64,000 nt of DNA, from the NCBI GenBank assembly GCA_963665085.2, contig CAXXXS010000002.1, forward strand, positions 1,364,001-1,428,000, given 5' to 3'. Below, piece by piece: positions 24,806 through 32,753 of this stretch. The translations under genes were made by a program, and so were the position numbers. Each line of letters begins with the position of its first letter. Position 1 is the first letter of the stretch. Origin of the DNA: G963665085 sp963665085. Its GTDB lineage: Bacteria; Bacteroidota; Bacteroidia; Bacteroidales; JAAAOM01. A model generated the notes under the pieces. It was not told the DNA's origin. It worked only from the letters and a program-made list of their open reading frames with translations, and did no database searches.

Positions 24806-26200
24806 TTAAATTTCTGATTTATATAGTATTTCTGTTATTTTCCCTTTCTCATTTGTTTTGACAACAAATCCTTCTTCTTCACCAAAAGACTCATCACGAA
24901 CAAATATCCAGTTGCTTTCTTTTTTATAAAATTTGATTTTATCTTTCTCAAAGGTTCCGGGAGGATAAATTGCATTAATTGCATCCTGAAACATGACAGC
25001 CTGGACATCTGAGTTAAGGATAAACCCTGGATTAACAGCCTGCATCAATTCCTCTTTTTCCTTTAAAACTTTGTAACCATCGTTAGCAGAACAAACCACA
25101 AACGAAGACTGTAAATACGAATATTCATCAAATTTTATAGTCTCTGTTATATTGTAAAATTTTCCTGTAAAAACCTGTGGCAAAACAGTTGATGTGATCA
25201 TTTGCTCCTCATACGTTGTCCTTGAATCATAATATTCTTGGATAGCTTTAAGATCTTCATCACTTACTGTTTGAGGCTTCTTTGTAACGGGTGTTTTTAT
25301 ATTATACACAGAAACTACACCCTTTGCTTTTGCAATAAGAAAATCGTCATTGGCATCAAGAATAGAAGAAATCTCATGAAAATTTGCTAACTGGTTGTAT
25401 GTTTTTGCCAGGTTAGCCCGCGTAGCAATAGAAAAGCCAGAAAGAGGGAAACCACTTGTATTATATTCATCAACCATCCAGTTATATTCGTCATTTGTAA
25501 GATTAAAACCAGGCAACGAATTTTCTTCCTCATTGGTCGATATCCGCATACTTGAGTTGAATGTCCCAAGTTTTGGAGTAAGTTTTCTTTCTAGATCCAT
25601 AAAATATACAGCCGCTTCATCCCCATCCAGTTCTGAAATATTTACTACAACAAAACCATTATGAGAAGGTGCTGCACAGAGCATACGTATGTTTTCATCA
25701 TCAACAAATCCCTCGAACTTTTTTGTTTCTGTATTAAAAATATCGGGCTGCTGAAACATTTTTGTTGTAAAAACAAGCAGGTTATCAACTACCTCAACAG
25801 ATTTAACATCCTGTTTCTCTTCATTCTCCTTGTAAATGAGCTCCAGTTTATCTTGCTTAGGTGAGAATGAATAAATTGCATCAAACAAGGAATTTCCTGT
25901 TTCGGGTTGTTTACGAATGGTAAAAAGGTAAAGCAACCCTGTTTTTTGACTAAAAACAATATTGCTAACAGGATTTTCCGGCAACCTGCTTTTATAGCTA
26001 ATATTCTCTTTACCGTCTTCCAGGTTACGGAGTACAAGTTTAGGCAAACCACCCAAATCTTCAATTGCACACATTACCGGCTCATTATCTATCAGACATA
26101 CAGCTCCACATTCCTCAATGGAGAAAACCGGGTAATTCTTTTGTGCATTTGCAAATAAACACGCATAAATTGCAAATAGTATTGTTAATATACTTCTCAT
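24806..26200 (-). CDS. Secreted protein of unknown function with a C-terminal domain shared with its neighbour
   Basis: 464 residues with a signal peptide (RSILTILFAIYACLFANAQ). Residues about 25-310 are beta-rich with repeated short strands and could form an incomplete propeller (PVFSIEECGAVCLIDNE, NIVFSQKTGLLYLFTI, AIYSFSPKQDKLELIY, IAKAKGVVSVYNI). The last about 75 residues match the end of the 172-residue protein encoded next to it: both have W-I-F-V-x-x-E/D-x-F-G-E-x-x-G-F/Y-V-V followed by an acidic K/G-rich turn and I-I/T-E-I. The start codon overlaps the stop of the upstream gene by 4 bp. No named family was recognised. Confidence 0.72.
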   Translation of the reverse strand: MRSILTILFAIYACLFANAQKNYPVFSIEECGAVCLIDNEPVMCAIEDLGGLPKLVLRNLEDGKENISYKSRLPENPVSNIVFSQKTGLLYLFTIRKQPETGNSLFDAIYSFSPKQDKLELIYKENEEKQDVKSVEVVDNLLVFTTKMFQQPDIFNTETKKFEGFVDDENIRMLCAAPSHNGFVVVNISELDGDEAAVYFMDLERKLTPKLGTFNSSMRISTNEEENSLPGFNLTNDEYNWMVDEYNTSGFPLSGFSIATRANLAKTYNQLANFHEISSILDANDDFLIAKAKGVVSVYNIKTPVTKKPQTVSDEDLKAIQEYYDSRTTYEEQMITSTVLPQVFTGKFYNITETIKFDEYSYLQSSFVVCSANDGYKVLKEKEELMQAVNPGFILNSDVQAVMFQDAINAIYPPGTFEKDKIKFYKKESNWIFVRDESFGEEEGFVVKTNEKGKITEILYKSEI

Positions 26201-26715
26201 AATTCTATGTTATCTGATTTTTCTATTTCTATAATCATTCCTTCTCCATCGGTAATAACTACATAACCCTGTTTTTCACCAAACCATTCGTTTTGAACAA
26301 AAATCCACCTGTTGTCCTGTTCAACGATTTCCTGTTTACTACTTCCCATCACATCAAAAAGAAGATTTAATACTTTCTGAAAATCTTCTGATGCTTTATC
26401 ACCATCAAGTTTGAAGTCTTTTTTTATGCTTGGAATAAATTCTTTGGGTTCATAAAGTTCTTGCATCCCATTTCCTGTTTTCATTAAAACAGTTTCTGTA
26501 AATCCACCATTATTTTCGTAAAGCTTTGTACGTTTTACTTTGAAAAAACTGGCATTTAAAACTTTCTCTAAGGCAGATGATTTTATCTGATCTACATCAA
26601 TCTCAACCTGGCTTTTCACAAAAGCATCAAGGTCTTTATTTTCTTTTTCCTGTGCGCTGGCATTTCCCATAAAAGATAATAGCACCAGTGCAAAAACAAA
26701 TGTTTTTAGTTTCAT
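26197..26715 (-). CDS. Small secreted protein of unknown function
   Basis: 172 residues with a signal peptide (KTFVFALVLLSFMGNASAQ). The mature part is charged and probably mixed alpha/beta. Its C-terminal half (about 100-172: DGDKASEDFQKVLNLLFDV ... RWIFVQNEWFGEKQGYVV) is clearly related to the C-terminus of the 464-residue protein downstream, so this may be the minimal form of that domain. It overlaps the next gene by 4 bp and lies 11 bp after the DUF3137 gene, inside the LemA operon. No known family recognised. Confidence 0.72.
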   Translation of the reverse strand: MKLKTFVFALVLLSFMGNASAQEKENKDLDAFVKSQVEIDVDQIKSSALEKVLNASFFKVKRTKLYENNGGFTETVLMKTGNGMQELYEPKEFIPSIKKDFKLDGDKASEDFQKVLNLLFDVMGSSKQEIVEQDNRWIFVQNEWFGEKQGYVVITDGEGMIIEIEKSDNIEL

Positions 26716-26726
26716 ATATTATTTAT

Positions 26727-27692
26727 TTAGTCTTTTGTCCAGATACGGGTATTCAGATTCATCTCATGAATTATGGTTTCTATTAAACCAAAGAGTTGGA
26801 ACATTTCTTCAACATCAGAGAAATTCACTCCTGATTTTTTAATTCGAGGCTCAAACAAACCTTTCTTGAATTCTACAGCACAATAAACACGCTCGCCGAT
26901 AAACGAGAAGCTCATCTTTAGTTTATAATTCTGTCTGATACTAACCATTGCTTCCATCATGGTTGGAGTTAGGATATATCGTGCTTCCTGCTGATTTGAA
27001 CTATACACTACAAATTCCTTCTCAAAAGCAGGATTTTCAAGTTTAACAAGTTCTCCCCGATTACTCATTTTTTGTAGTTTCTGACCTAACTTACCAAAAA
27101 GTCTTTCGGCTGTATCCGGCAAAACAAATGTTGTTCCCTGGATATGCTTATTAAAATTTGCATGAAAAAATAATCCTTGAAAAATAGTATGCCATTCTTC
27201 TTTTCTTTTTCCGTCTTCTGTAGTTACAGTTTTGTATTGAGCTTTTAATTCAGAGAACTCAAAATCTGTCTTTTCGATCTGACCAGAGATATAATCATCC
27301 CCTTTGCACCTGTGTGGCGTTTTTTTAAACAACTTACTTGCCACAAAATCAGTGGAACTAATATGTTTATCTGAATTATAGTTGTACTCCGGATTTATAA
27401 GATTTACAATCTTAGAAACAACCTCTTTCTTAAATACTTTACGATATCTATAATAAATAACAAGACCTTTACCAAAAAGAAAGAGGATAGCTATTACAGA
27501 TATTGCACCAACAACAAATCGGATGAAACCCTCCGGTAGTAAATTAAAAAACACAAACAAAAAAATAATTAATGCTGTTCCTGAACGCCATAATAGTTTT
27601 ATAGCTTTTCGTTGTTTTTCGATTCCTTCTAATTGAGGTCGTAAATCTGCCTCATATAACTGTTTTAATTCTTCGATTGATTTCATTTTCAA
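26727..27692 (-). CDS. DUF3137 membrane protein
   Basis: 321 residues. Two adjacent membrane segments (about 30-49 and 55-75, FLFVFFNLLPEGFIRFVVGAI) follow a charged N-terminal helix. The remaining 240 residues are soluble and carry the DUF3137 pattern (ISSTDFVASKLFKK ... YISGQIEKTDFEFSEL ... FQGLFFHANFNKHIQGTTFVLPD). DUF3137 genes are often next to LemA genes in bacteria, as here (50 bp after lemA). Function is unknown; a membrane-stress or envelope-homeostasis role is inferred from the association with LemA. Confidence 0.85.
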   Translation of the reverse strand: MKMKSIEELKQLYEADLRPQLEGIEKQRKAIKLLWRSGTALIIFLFVFFNLLPEGFIRFVVGAISVIAILFLFGKGLVIYYRYRKVFKKEVVSKIVNLINPEYNYNSDKHISSTDFVASKLFKKTPHRCKGDDYISGQIEKTDFEFSELKAQYKTVTTEDGKRKEEWHTIFQGLFFHANFNKHIQGTTFVLPDTAERLFGKLGQKLQKMSNRGELVKLENPAFEKEFVVYSSNQQEARYILTPTMMEAMVSIRQNYKLKMSFSFIGERVYCAVEFKKGLFEPRIKKSGVNFSDVEEMFQLFGLIETIIHEMNLNTRIWTKD

Positions 27693-27742
27693 ATAAATCT
27701 ATATGGATATAACCTAAAAGAAGAGAGAGAAAAATCAACTAT

Positions 27743-28306
27743 TTAAAATAGATTTTTCACATCCACATTCTGACGCTCAACCTCAGGGATAACAAACACT
27801 TGTTTCACTTTCATATTCATCATTCCAGCTAAAATATTACGTGGGAATGTTTGGATACCATTGTTATAGTCTGTAATAACTGCATTGTAGGTACGACGAG
27901 CAGCAGAGATTTGTGATTCAACTTCATTTAATGTTCTTTGAAGGTTCATGAAATTATCGCTTGCCTTAAGAGCCGGGTAGTTCTCTACAGAAACCATAAT
28001 GCTTTTCATTGCTGAAGAAATTTCATTGTCGAGTGCAACTTTTTCATCATTGCTTAACGTCCCGTCTGTAGCTTTAGAACGCATTTGCGTTACTTTCTCC
28101 AGAATTTCTTTTTCATGGCTGGCGTACTGCTTAACGGTTGCTACCAGGTTAGGAATAAGATCGTAACGTTTTTTCAGTTGAACGTCCATGCCCCCAAAAG
28201 CATTATCCACTTCATTACGTCTACGGATAAGCCCATTATACATTGAAATGGCTATAATTAGCAATAATACCGCAGCAATAATAATAACAAGAGTTGTTGT
28301 ATTCAT
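27743..28306 (-). CDS. lemA: LemA family protein
   Basis: 187 residues: one N-terminal membrane helix (about 4-23, TLVIIIAAVLLLIIAISMY) and a long helical bundle. The LemA hallmarks are present: YNGLIRRRNEVDNAFGGMDVQLKKRYDLIPNLVATVKQYASHE, then YNAVITDYNNGIQTFPRNILAG. The family is widespread and membrane-bound with the bulk of the protein outside the inner membrane; its biochemical role is unsettled. It lies 12 bp after the lipoprotein gene and 50 bp before DUF3137 in the operon. Confidence 0.93.
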   Translation of the reverse strand: MNTTTLVIIIAAVLLLIIAISMYNGLIRRRNEVDNAFGGMDVQLKKRYDLIPNLVATVKQYASHEKEILEKVTQMRSKATDGTLSNDEKVALDNEISSAMKSIMVSVENYPALKASDNFMNLQRTLNEVESQISAARRTYNAVITDYNNGIQTFPRNILAGMMNMKVKQVFVIPEVERQNVDVKNLF

Positions 28307-28318
28307 AATTCTTATTTT

Positions 28319-29140
28319 TTAGTTTTTATTATCGAACATGTTAATAATTTTACCTAAGCCGGTTTTCTCTTCTTCTGAAAGCTCCCCGTTGCTTCCGCTC
28401 TTTGACTTATCTAATAGATCCTGGGCTGTATCTTTCATTTCACCAACAGAATATCCAATATCCTTTATTCTCCCCCTAAATCTCTTAATCCCTCTAAATA
28501 CCATAAAAACAGCAAGGCCTAATACAGCTAATGGAAAAAGAGTAGACAATATTTTGGGAATTCCTTTTATTTCATTTGACTTTTTAGCACTATAATCCAC
28601 ATAAGTACCATCATCTTTTTGTGCCTGGATAGCTTCTTCCCTTAAGGCATTAATACTATCAATTGCAGCTTGTTCTTTGGCTTCTTCTTCTTTCATTGCC
28701 ATTAATTCCTCTTCATCAAAACCATATTTCTCAAAATCAATTTCGCTAATACTATGCTCCAATTGTTCAAACACATTATCTAAAGCGATTGCCTGTGATG
28801 CTGTGAGATTTTGTTTTAACAAATCTCCGCTCTCCCTTATCTTTTCAACTTTATGTGATGCCTTAGCCATTTTCAAACCTGCTTTCATCATTATTAAAGT
28901 TTGTTTTTTTGATAGTTCTGAAGTACTATCAATATCTTTTCCTCCTGTCATTTCAAATAATTCACCTGTAGAAGCTTTAATTTTTGTAATCTCAGATGTC
29001 ATATCATTAATTAAAGCAACAGCTTCTTTATTTCCTTGCAATTCAGTAGGAATATCCACTTTAATACCTTTATTAGAATTGTTTATGCAAGAAGTGCTTA
29101 TTAGTAAGCTTAAAATAAATAGTGTAATTTTATTTATCAT
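28319..29140 (-). CDS. Predicted lipoprotein with a C-terminal membrane helix, first gene of the LemA operon
   Basis: The start is set at ATG 29140, giving MINKITLFILSLLISTSC, a signal peptide ending in a lipobox Cys; ATG 29167 would add nine residues in front of the signal. The 273-residue product has a long, Lys/Glu-rich helical middle (likely coiled coil, with TASQAIALDNVFEQLEHS and EEEAKEQAAIDS), a membrane helix at about 210-228 of the mature frame (FPLAVLGLAVFMVF) and a basic plus acidic C-terminal tail. A lipid anchor at one end and a membrane helix at the other is unusual. No family recognised. It is preceded by a TAnnTTTG-like box at 29165-29172. Confidence 0.7.
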   Translation of the reverse strand: MINKITLFILSLLISTSCINNSNKGIKVDIPTELQGNKEAVALINDMTSEITKIKASTGELFEMTGGKDIDSTSELSKKQTLIMMKAGLKMAKASHKVEKIRESGDLLKQNLTASQAIALDNVFEQLEHSISEIDFEKYGFDEEELMAMKEEEAKEQAAIDSINALREEAIQAQKDDGTYVDYSAKKSNEIKGIPKILSTLFPLAVLGLAVFMVFRGIKRFRGRIKDIGYSVGEMKDTAQDLLDKSKSGSNGELSEEEKTGLGKIINMFDNKN

Positions 29141-29164
29141 GTTATATTTTTTATTATTCAGCAT

Positions 29165-29172
29165 CAAAAGTA
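29165..29172 (-). promoter_or_regulatory. Candidate -7 box of the LemA operon
   Basis: On the - strand the sequence is TACTTTTG, matching the Bacteroidota -7 consensus TAnnTTTG, 24 bp before the ATG at 29140. A matching -33 element at the usual spacing is not obvious. Confidence 0.4.
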
Positions 29173-29214
29173 TTTATTAAGCTTTCCATATTATTTGCAA
29201 ACATGAAAACGTAT

Positions 29215-29571
29215 CTATAGAATTTGAATTCGTTTTAGTTTTTCCAGAAAACGTAAAATTTCCTTTTCTTTCCTTGAACTAACCGGCACCAAAGCCCCGT
29301 TAGTTAGTTGTAAATTTTTATTTGTTAATTTATTATAACTCTCAATGTAATGAGAATTAACTAAAAAAGACCTATGTGTCCTGAGAAAAATATTAGTATC
29401 AAGCCTTTCCAAAACTTTCTTAAATGTCATTGGTACTTTAATAGCTTTTCCATTGAGTAAATAAAAAATAGTTTTAGCATTCAGCCCCTGACAATACATG
29501 ACATCATCATTTCGTATCAGGTAATAATATTCTTTGGTTGATAGCACAATTTTATTTAAATATCTATGCAT
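29215..29571 (-). CDS. Stand-alone LytTR DNA-binding protein
   Basis: 118 residues consisting of a LytTR domain alone: DDVMYCQGLNAKTIFYLL, then FLRTHRSFLVNSHYIESY and LVPVSSRKEKEIL. It has no receiver domain, so it is not a phosphorylation-controlled regulator by itself. It is next to, and homologous with, the LytTR domain of the response regulator downstream, suggesting duplication. It sits between the LemA operon and the LytTR two-component system, all on the - strand, and is a candidate regulator of either. Start at 29571 fits the usual domain boundary. Confidence 0.85.
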   Translation of the reverse strand: MHRYLNKIVLSTKEYYYLIRNDDVMYCQGLNAKTIFYLLNGKAIKVPMTFKKVLERLDTNIFLRTHRSFLVNSHYIESYNKLTNKNLQLTNGALVPVSSRKEKEILRFLEKLKRIQIL

Positions 29572-29712
29572 GGGCTATGGTTAATGATTAACATTATAAT
29601 GCAAATCTAAAACCATGCACAGTTATATAATAACATGTATTTGAATCTGTTGAAATAAAATTTGAAATCGTTGTCTTATATAGAATTATTGTTTTTGGAG
29701 TTTTTGATTTTA

Positions 29713-30459
29713 TTACAATTCATCCATCTTATCCATTATCAACTGCTTACGCCTTGTTGAGATAGGAATCTCCGCTCCCGTCTCCATAACAATGGCACCT
29801 CCATCTGCTTTATCAATTTTAGTTATATGGTTAAGATTAACCAGGTATGATTGATGAGGCCTTAAAAAATTGTATTCTTCTAACAATTCAGCATATTCTT
29901 TCATGCTTTTAGAAACAATAATTTCTTTTTTATCTTTCAGAAAGAATGATGTATAACTATTATCACTCTTACAATACATTACATCATCAATGTTAACTAT
30001 ATGGATAATGTCTGAAGTTCTTAAAACCATTTTTTTAGACTTGGAACCATTCTGATAATGTTCCATAAAATTATCGGTCTGTGCATTAACCTCTTCCATT
30101 TCAATTCTATCCAATGCCATTTGAATTGCATTGCAAAACTCATATTCATTTACGGGTTTAAGGATGTAGTCTATTGCACTAAATTTAATTGCTTTAATAG
30201 CATACTGGTTATAAGCGGTTATAAAAACAGGTTTAAATGTATAAGGCTTACATTTCTGGAGAACCTGAAAAATGTTTCCATCTTCTAATTCAATATCAAG
30301 GAGAACGAGCTGGGGAGAAGTTTCTTTTATCACCTTGATTGCCCCTTCAACTGTTTTTGCAGTCCCTACGATCTCAATATTTGGAAAATTTTCTTTAAGT
30401 AACAACTCATTTGTCTCGCAGAGTTGTTGTTCGTCTTCTATAATTGCAGCTCTTATCAT
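29713..30459 (-). CDS. LytTR-type response regulator
   Basis: 248 residues: a receiver domain (about 1-120) with acidic pocket E8/D9, phospho-acceptor D55 (LVLLDIEL), T81 (FITAY) and K101 (LKPV), then a LytTR DNA-binding domain (about 140-245, DDVMYCKSDNSYTSFFL ... FLRPHQSYLVNLNHI ... EIPISTRRK). It overlaps the histidine kinase gene by 4 bp (30456-30459), so the two are a translationally coupled pair. LytR/AlgR-type regulators bind promoter repeats; targets here may be nearby envelope genes. Confidence 0.93.
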   Translation of the reverse strand: MIRAAIIEDEQQLCETNELLLKENFPNIEIVGTAKTVEGAIKVIKETSPQLVLLDIELEDGNIFQVLQKCKPYTFKPVFITAYNQYAIKAIKFSAIDYILKPVNEYEFCNAIQMALDRIEMEEVNAQTDNFMEHYQNGSKSKKMVLRTSDIIHIVNIDDVMYCKSDNSYTSFFLKDKKEIIVSKSMKEYAELLEEYNFLRPHQSYLVNLNHITKIDKADGGAIVMETGAEIPISTRRKQLIMDKMDEL

Positions 30460-32432
30460 GAATTAACCGGTAATGTAATTTTTATTAAAGTACCTTTCCC
30501 TCCTTCTTCAATCTTACGTCTATCTACGACTTCGAAAAGAATTTGTTTTTTAAATTTCTTCTCAAGAAGCATTTTTCTTTCCTTAAAAATTTTCATTGCC
30601 ATAGATACATGTTTTTTATCGACCTCAACCTTTTTATTATCAACCCCTTTCCCGTTATCAGAAACTTCGATACAAAGATTATCGTCGCATTCTTTTATTT
30701 TTATAATTAACTCACCTTTATAATCAATTGAGTTAAATCCGTGTTTAATCGCATTTTCAACAAAAGGTTGGATAAACATAGGTGGGACATTGATAAACTC
30801 AATATCCAAATCATCGTTATAATCAAATCTATATTCAAACAAATTCATTGTTCGCATCTGTTCCAATTCCAGAAAATTCCGAAGGGTCTTTATTTCTTCT
30901 GACAACGAAACTGTTTCCCGTGAAGAATTATTAAGGATAGAGCGTGTTAGCGAAGCAAAATTATTAAGATAACCCGCCGCCTTTTTAGGTTCGTTTTTAT
31001 ACATATAATTTTGAATGCTTCCCAGTGCATTGAAAAGAAAATGTGGGTTCATCTGTGAACGAAGAAGCTGCTGTTTTAACGTTTCCTGTTGCAACACATT
31101 CTGCTTTCTTTTCTTTATATAAAACAAAATAATGGCAAACACAGCCATTAACAACGTTACTGATATTGATATAAAAATAACAATCCTTTGCTTTTTTAGC
31201 TGATTTTCTTTTGTTAAAAGTTCAATATGCTGTTGCTTTTCCTTTGTCTCATACTTAGTTTCAAGCTCAGCAATATTATTTCTTATATCAATTGATGAGA
31301 TTGAATCCTTTATTGCATAATACTCTTCCTGATATTCATAAGCTTCCTTATAATTTCCACGTGATTTTTGATACGACGCTATAAAATTTAAGCCTGCTCC
31401 CAATTCTTTTAACAAATCACATTTTTTTGCCCTCTCAACAGATTGATTTGCATAATACATCACTGAATCGTGAACACCTTTTTCATCAAACAAATCAGCT
31501 ATATAAAGTAATTCCTCTGAAACCCCCATACAATCTTCTGATAACTCAGATAACCTTAGTGATTGCCTGTGATAAACAATAGAGCTATCCAGTTCTCCAA
31601 TATCATGAAAAATACCAGCAAGATTTCCCAGCCCAACAGCAACGCCCCTATTCCATTCAATTTGTTTAGAATACATTATTACATGTCTATAACAAACGAT
31701 ACTACTGTCCGGCAGCCCCCTGTCATCGTAAATATCTCCTAATTCATTATAAAAAATTGCCCATTCACTGGACTCTACATTTTCTCGTTGGGTTAGTACT
31801 TTTTTGGCAAAAGAAATATAACGATCCTGTTGTTCATATTCATCAAGTAAACCATACAAAACTGATAATTTCATATAATTATTGAATATACGGGGATGCC
31901 CTGTACCTCTCCTTAACTCAAGCGATTTTAACTGACAATCTACTGCATTTGAGTAATTTCCGATATCTTTATAAACCAATCCTAAATTTTCTAAAGCATT
32001 TGCTAAAGCAACAGAATCTTTAATCTGAGTATTAAGAAATATTACTTTCTTAAAATACTCTTCTGCCTGTTGATTATTTCCTTTATAGCAATTTGATATC
32101 CCCAAGCAGTTATAAGCCTCAGCAATTCTTACACTATCATTTTCTTTTTCTGATAACTCCAGGGCTTGAAAAACGAATTCTTCGTATTTATCCCAATCGC
32201 CCCAATTTTCGTACACATCAACAAGATCAAACAAAATATCAATCTTCTCTTTATTCGATGAAGCTTTATCGAATAAGACAGTAAGGCTATCTATATAACT
32301 TTCTCCATCCTGCGAAAAAAGAGGCTGAAATAGCAACTGAATAAAAACTAAGCCAAATAATAGTACAAACTTTTGCACATAACTTCTAAAAGGTCCTTTG
32401 TTTTCCTCTTGAAAATTATAACTCATGGACAA
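30456..32432 (-). CDS. LytS-type sensor histidine kinase with TPR sensor region
   Basis: 658 residues. An N-terminal hydrophobic segment (about 18-38) is followed by about six to eight TPR-like helical repeats (about 45-370, e.g. ANALENLGLVYKDIGNYSNAVDCQLKSLELR), a coiled coil, one membrane helix (about 408-430) and a HisKA-type LytS kinase domain. The kinase motifs are phospho-acceptor QMNPHFLFNALGSIQNYMY, N-box FIQPFVENAIKHGF and G-box VSDNGKGVDNKK. Periplasmic TPR repeats suggest sensing of a protein or peptide partner. It is cotranscribed with the response regulator just downstream. Confidence 0.9.
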   Translation of the reverse strand: MSMSYNFQEENKGPFRSYVQKFVLLFGLVFIQLLFQPLFSQDGESYIDSLTVLFDKASSNKEKIDILFDLVDVYENWGDWDKYEEFVFQALELSEKENDSVRIAEAYNCLGISNCYKGNNQQAEEYFKKVIFLNTQIKDSVALANALENLGLVYKDIGNYSNAVDCQLKSLELRRGTGHPRIFNNYMKLSVLYGLLDEYEQQDRYISFAKKVLTQRENVESSEWAIFYNELGDIYDDRGLPDSSIVCYRHVIMYSKQIEWNRGVAVGLGNLAGIFHDIGELDSSIVYHRQSLRLSELSEDCMGVSEELLYIADLFDEKGVHDSVMYYANQSVERAKKCDLLKELGAGLNFIASYQKSRGNYKEAYEYQEEYYAIKDSISSIDIRNNIAELETKYETKEKQQHIELLTKENQLKKQRIVIFISISVTLLMAVFAIILFYIKKRKQNVLQQETLKQQLLRSQMNPHFLFNALGSIQNYMYKNEPKKAAGYLNNFASLTRSILNNSSRETVSLSEEIKTLRNFLELEQMRTMNLFEYRFDYNDDLDIEFINVPPMFIQPFVENAIKHGFNSIDYKGELIIKIKECDDNLCIEVSDNGKGVDNKKVEVDKKHVSMAMKIFKERKMLLEKKFKKQILFEVVDRRKIEEGGKGTLIKITLPVNS

Positions 32433-32753
32433 ATAAATAAAGTACTTTGTTAAACGTTCCAGAAGATGGAAACAATTCTAAATCGAACTATACAATGATA
32501 ATAATAAAAAGATAGTACGAGAAAAAAATATTACCAGTAAGGAAATTGTATTCCCGAACATTCTATTTTATTTGATTAAAAAAAATTGAGTTACTTTTTG
32601 AAAAATAATATAGACAGCCTCCAAATAAAAAAAACAAAAATGCAGACCAAAAATGATCTGCACTCTGCTTACTACTAACTAAAACCAATCGGGATTTTAT
32701 AAGTGTCAAAAATACGTTAACCTTGTTTTTATTACTAAAAAAGTTTTCAAGAT
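32433..32753. other. Spacer between ftsZ and the sensor kinase gene
   Basis: 321 bp, AT-rich. It contains the terminator of the dcw operon (32625-32662) and presumably the promoter of the LytS/LytR pair nearer 32433. No coding or RNA gene is seen. Confidence 0.5.
32625..32662 (-). terminator. Rho-independent terminator of the dcw operon
   Basis: On the - strand the hairpin arms TGCAGATCA and TGGTCTGCA (9 bp with one wobble pair) enclose a short T loop and are followed by a T-rich run (TTTTTGTTTTTTTT), about 90 bp after the ftsZ stop codon. Confidence 0.8.

Noticed and set aside
25395..26158. Open frames in both directions inside the 464-residue secreted protein gene
   Set aside because: Overlap a better supported gene with signal peptide and operon spacing; no independent start or motif.
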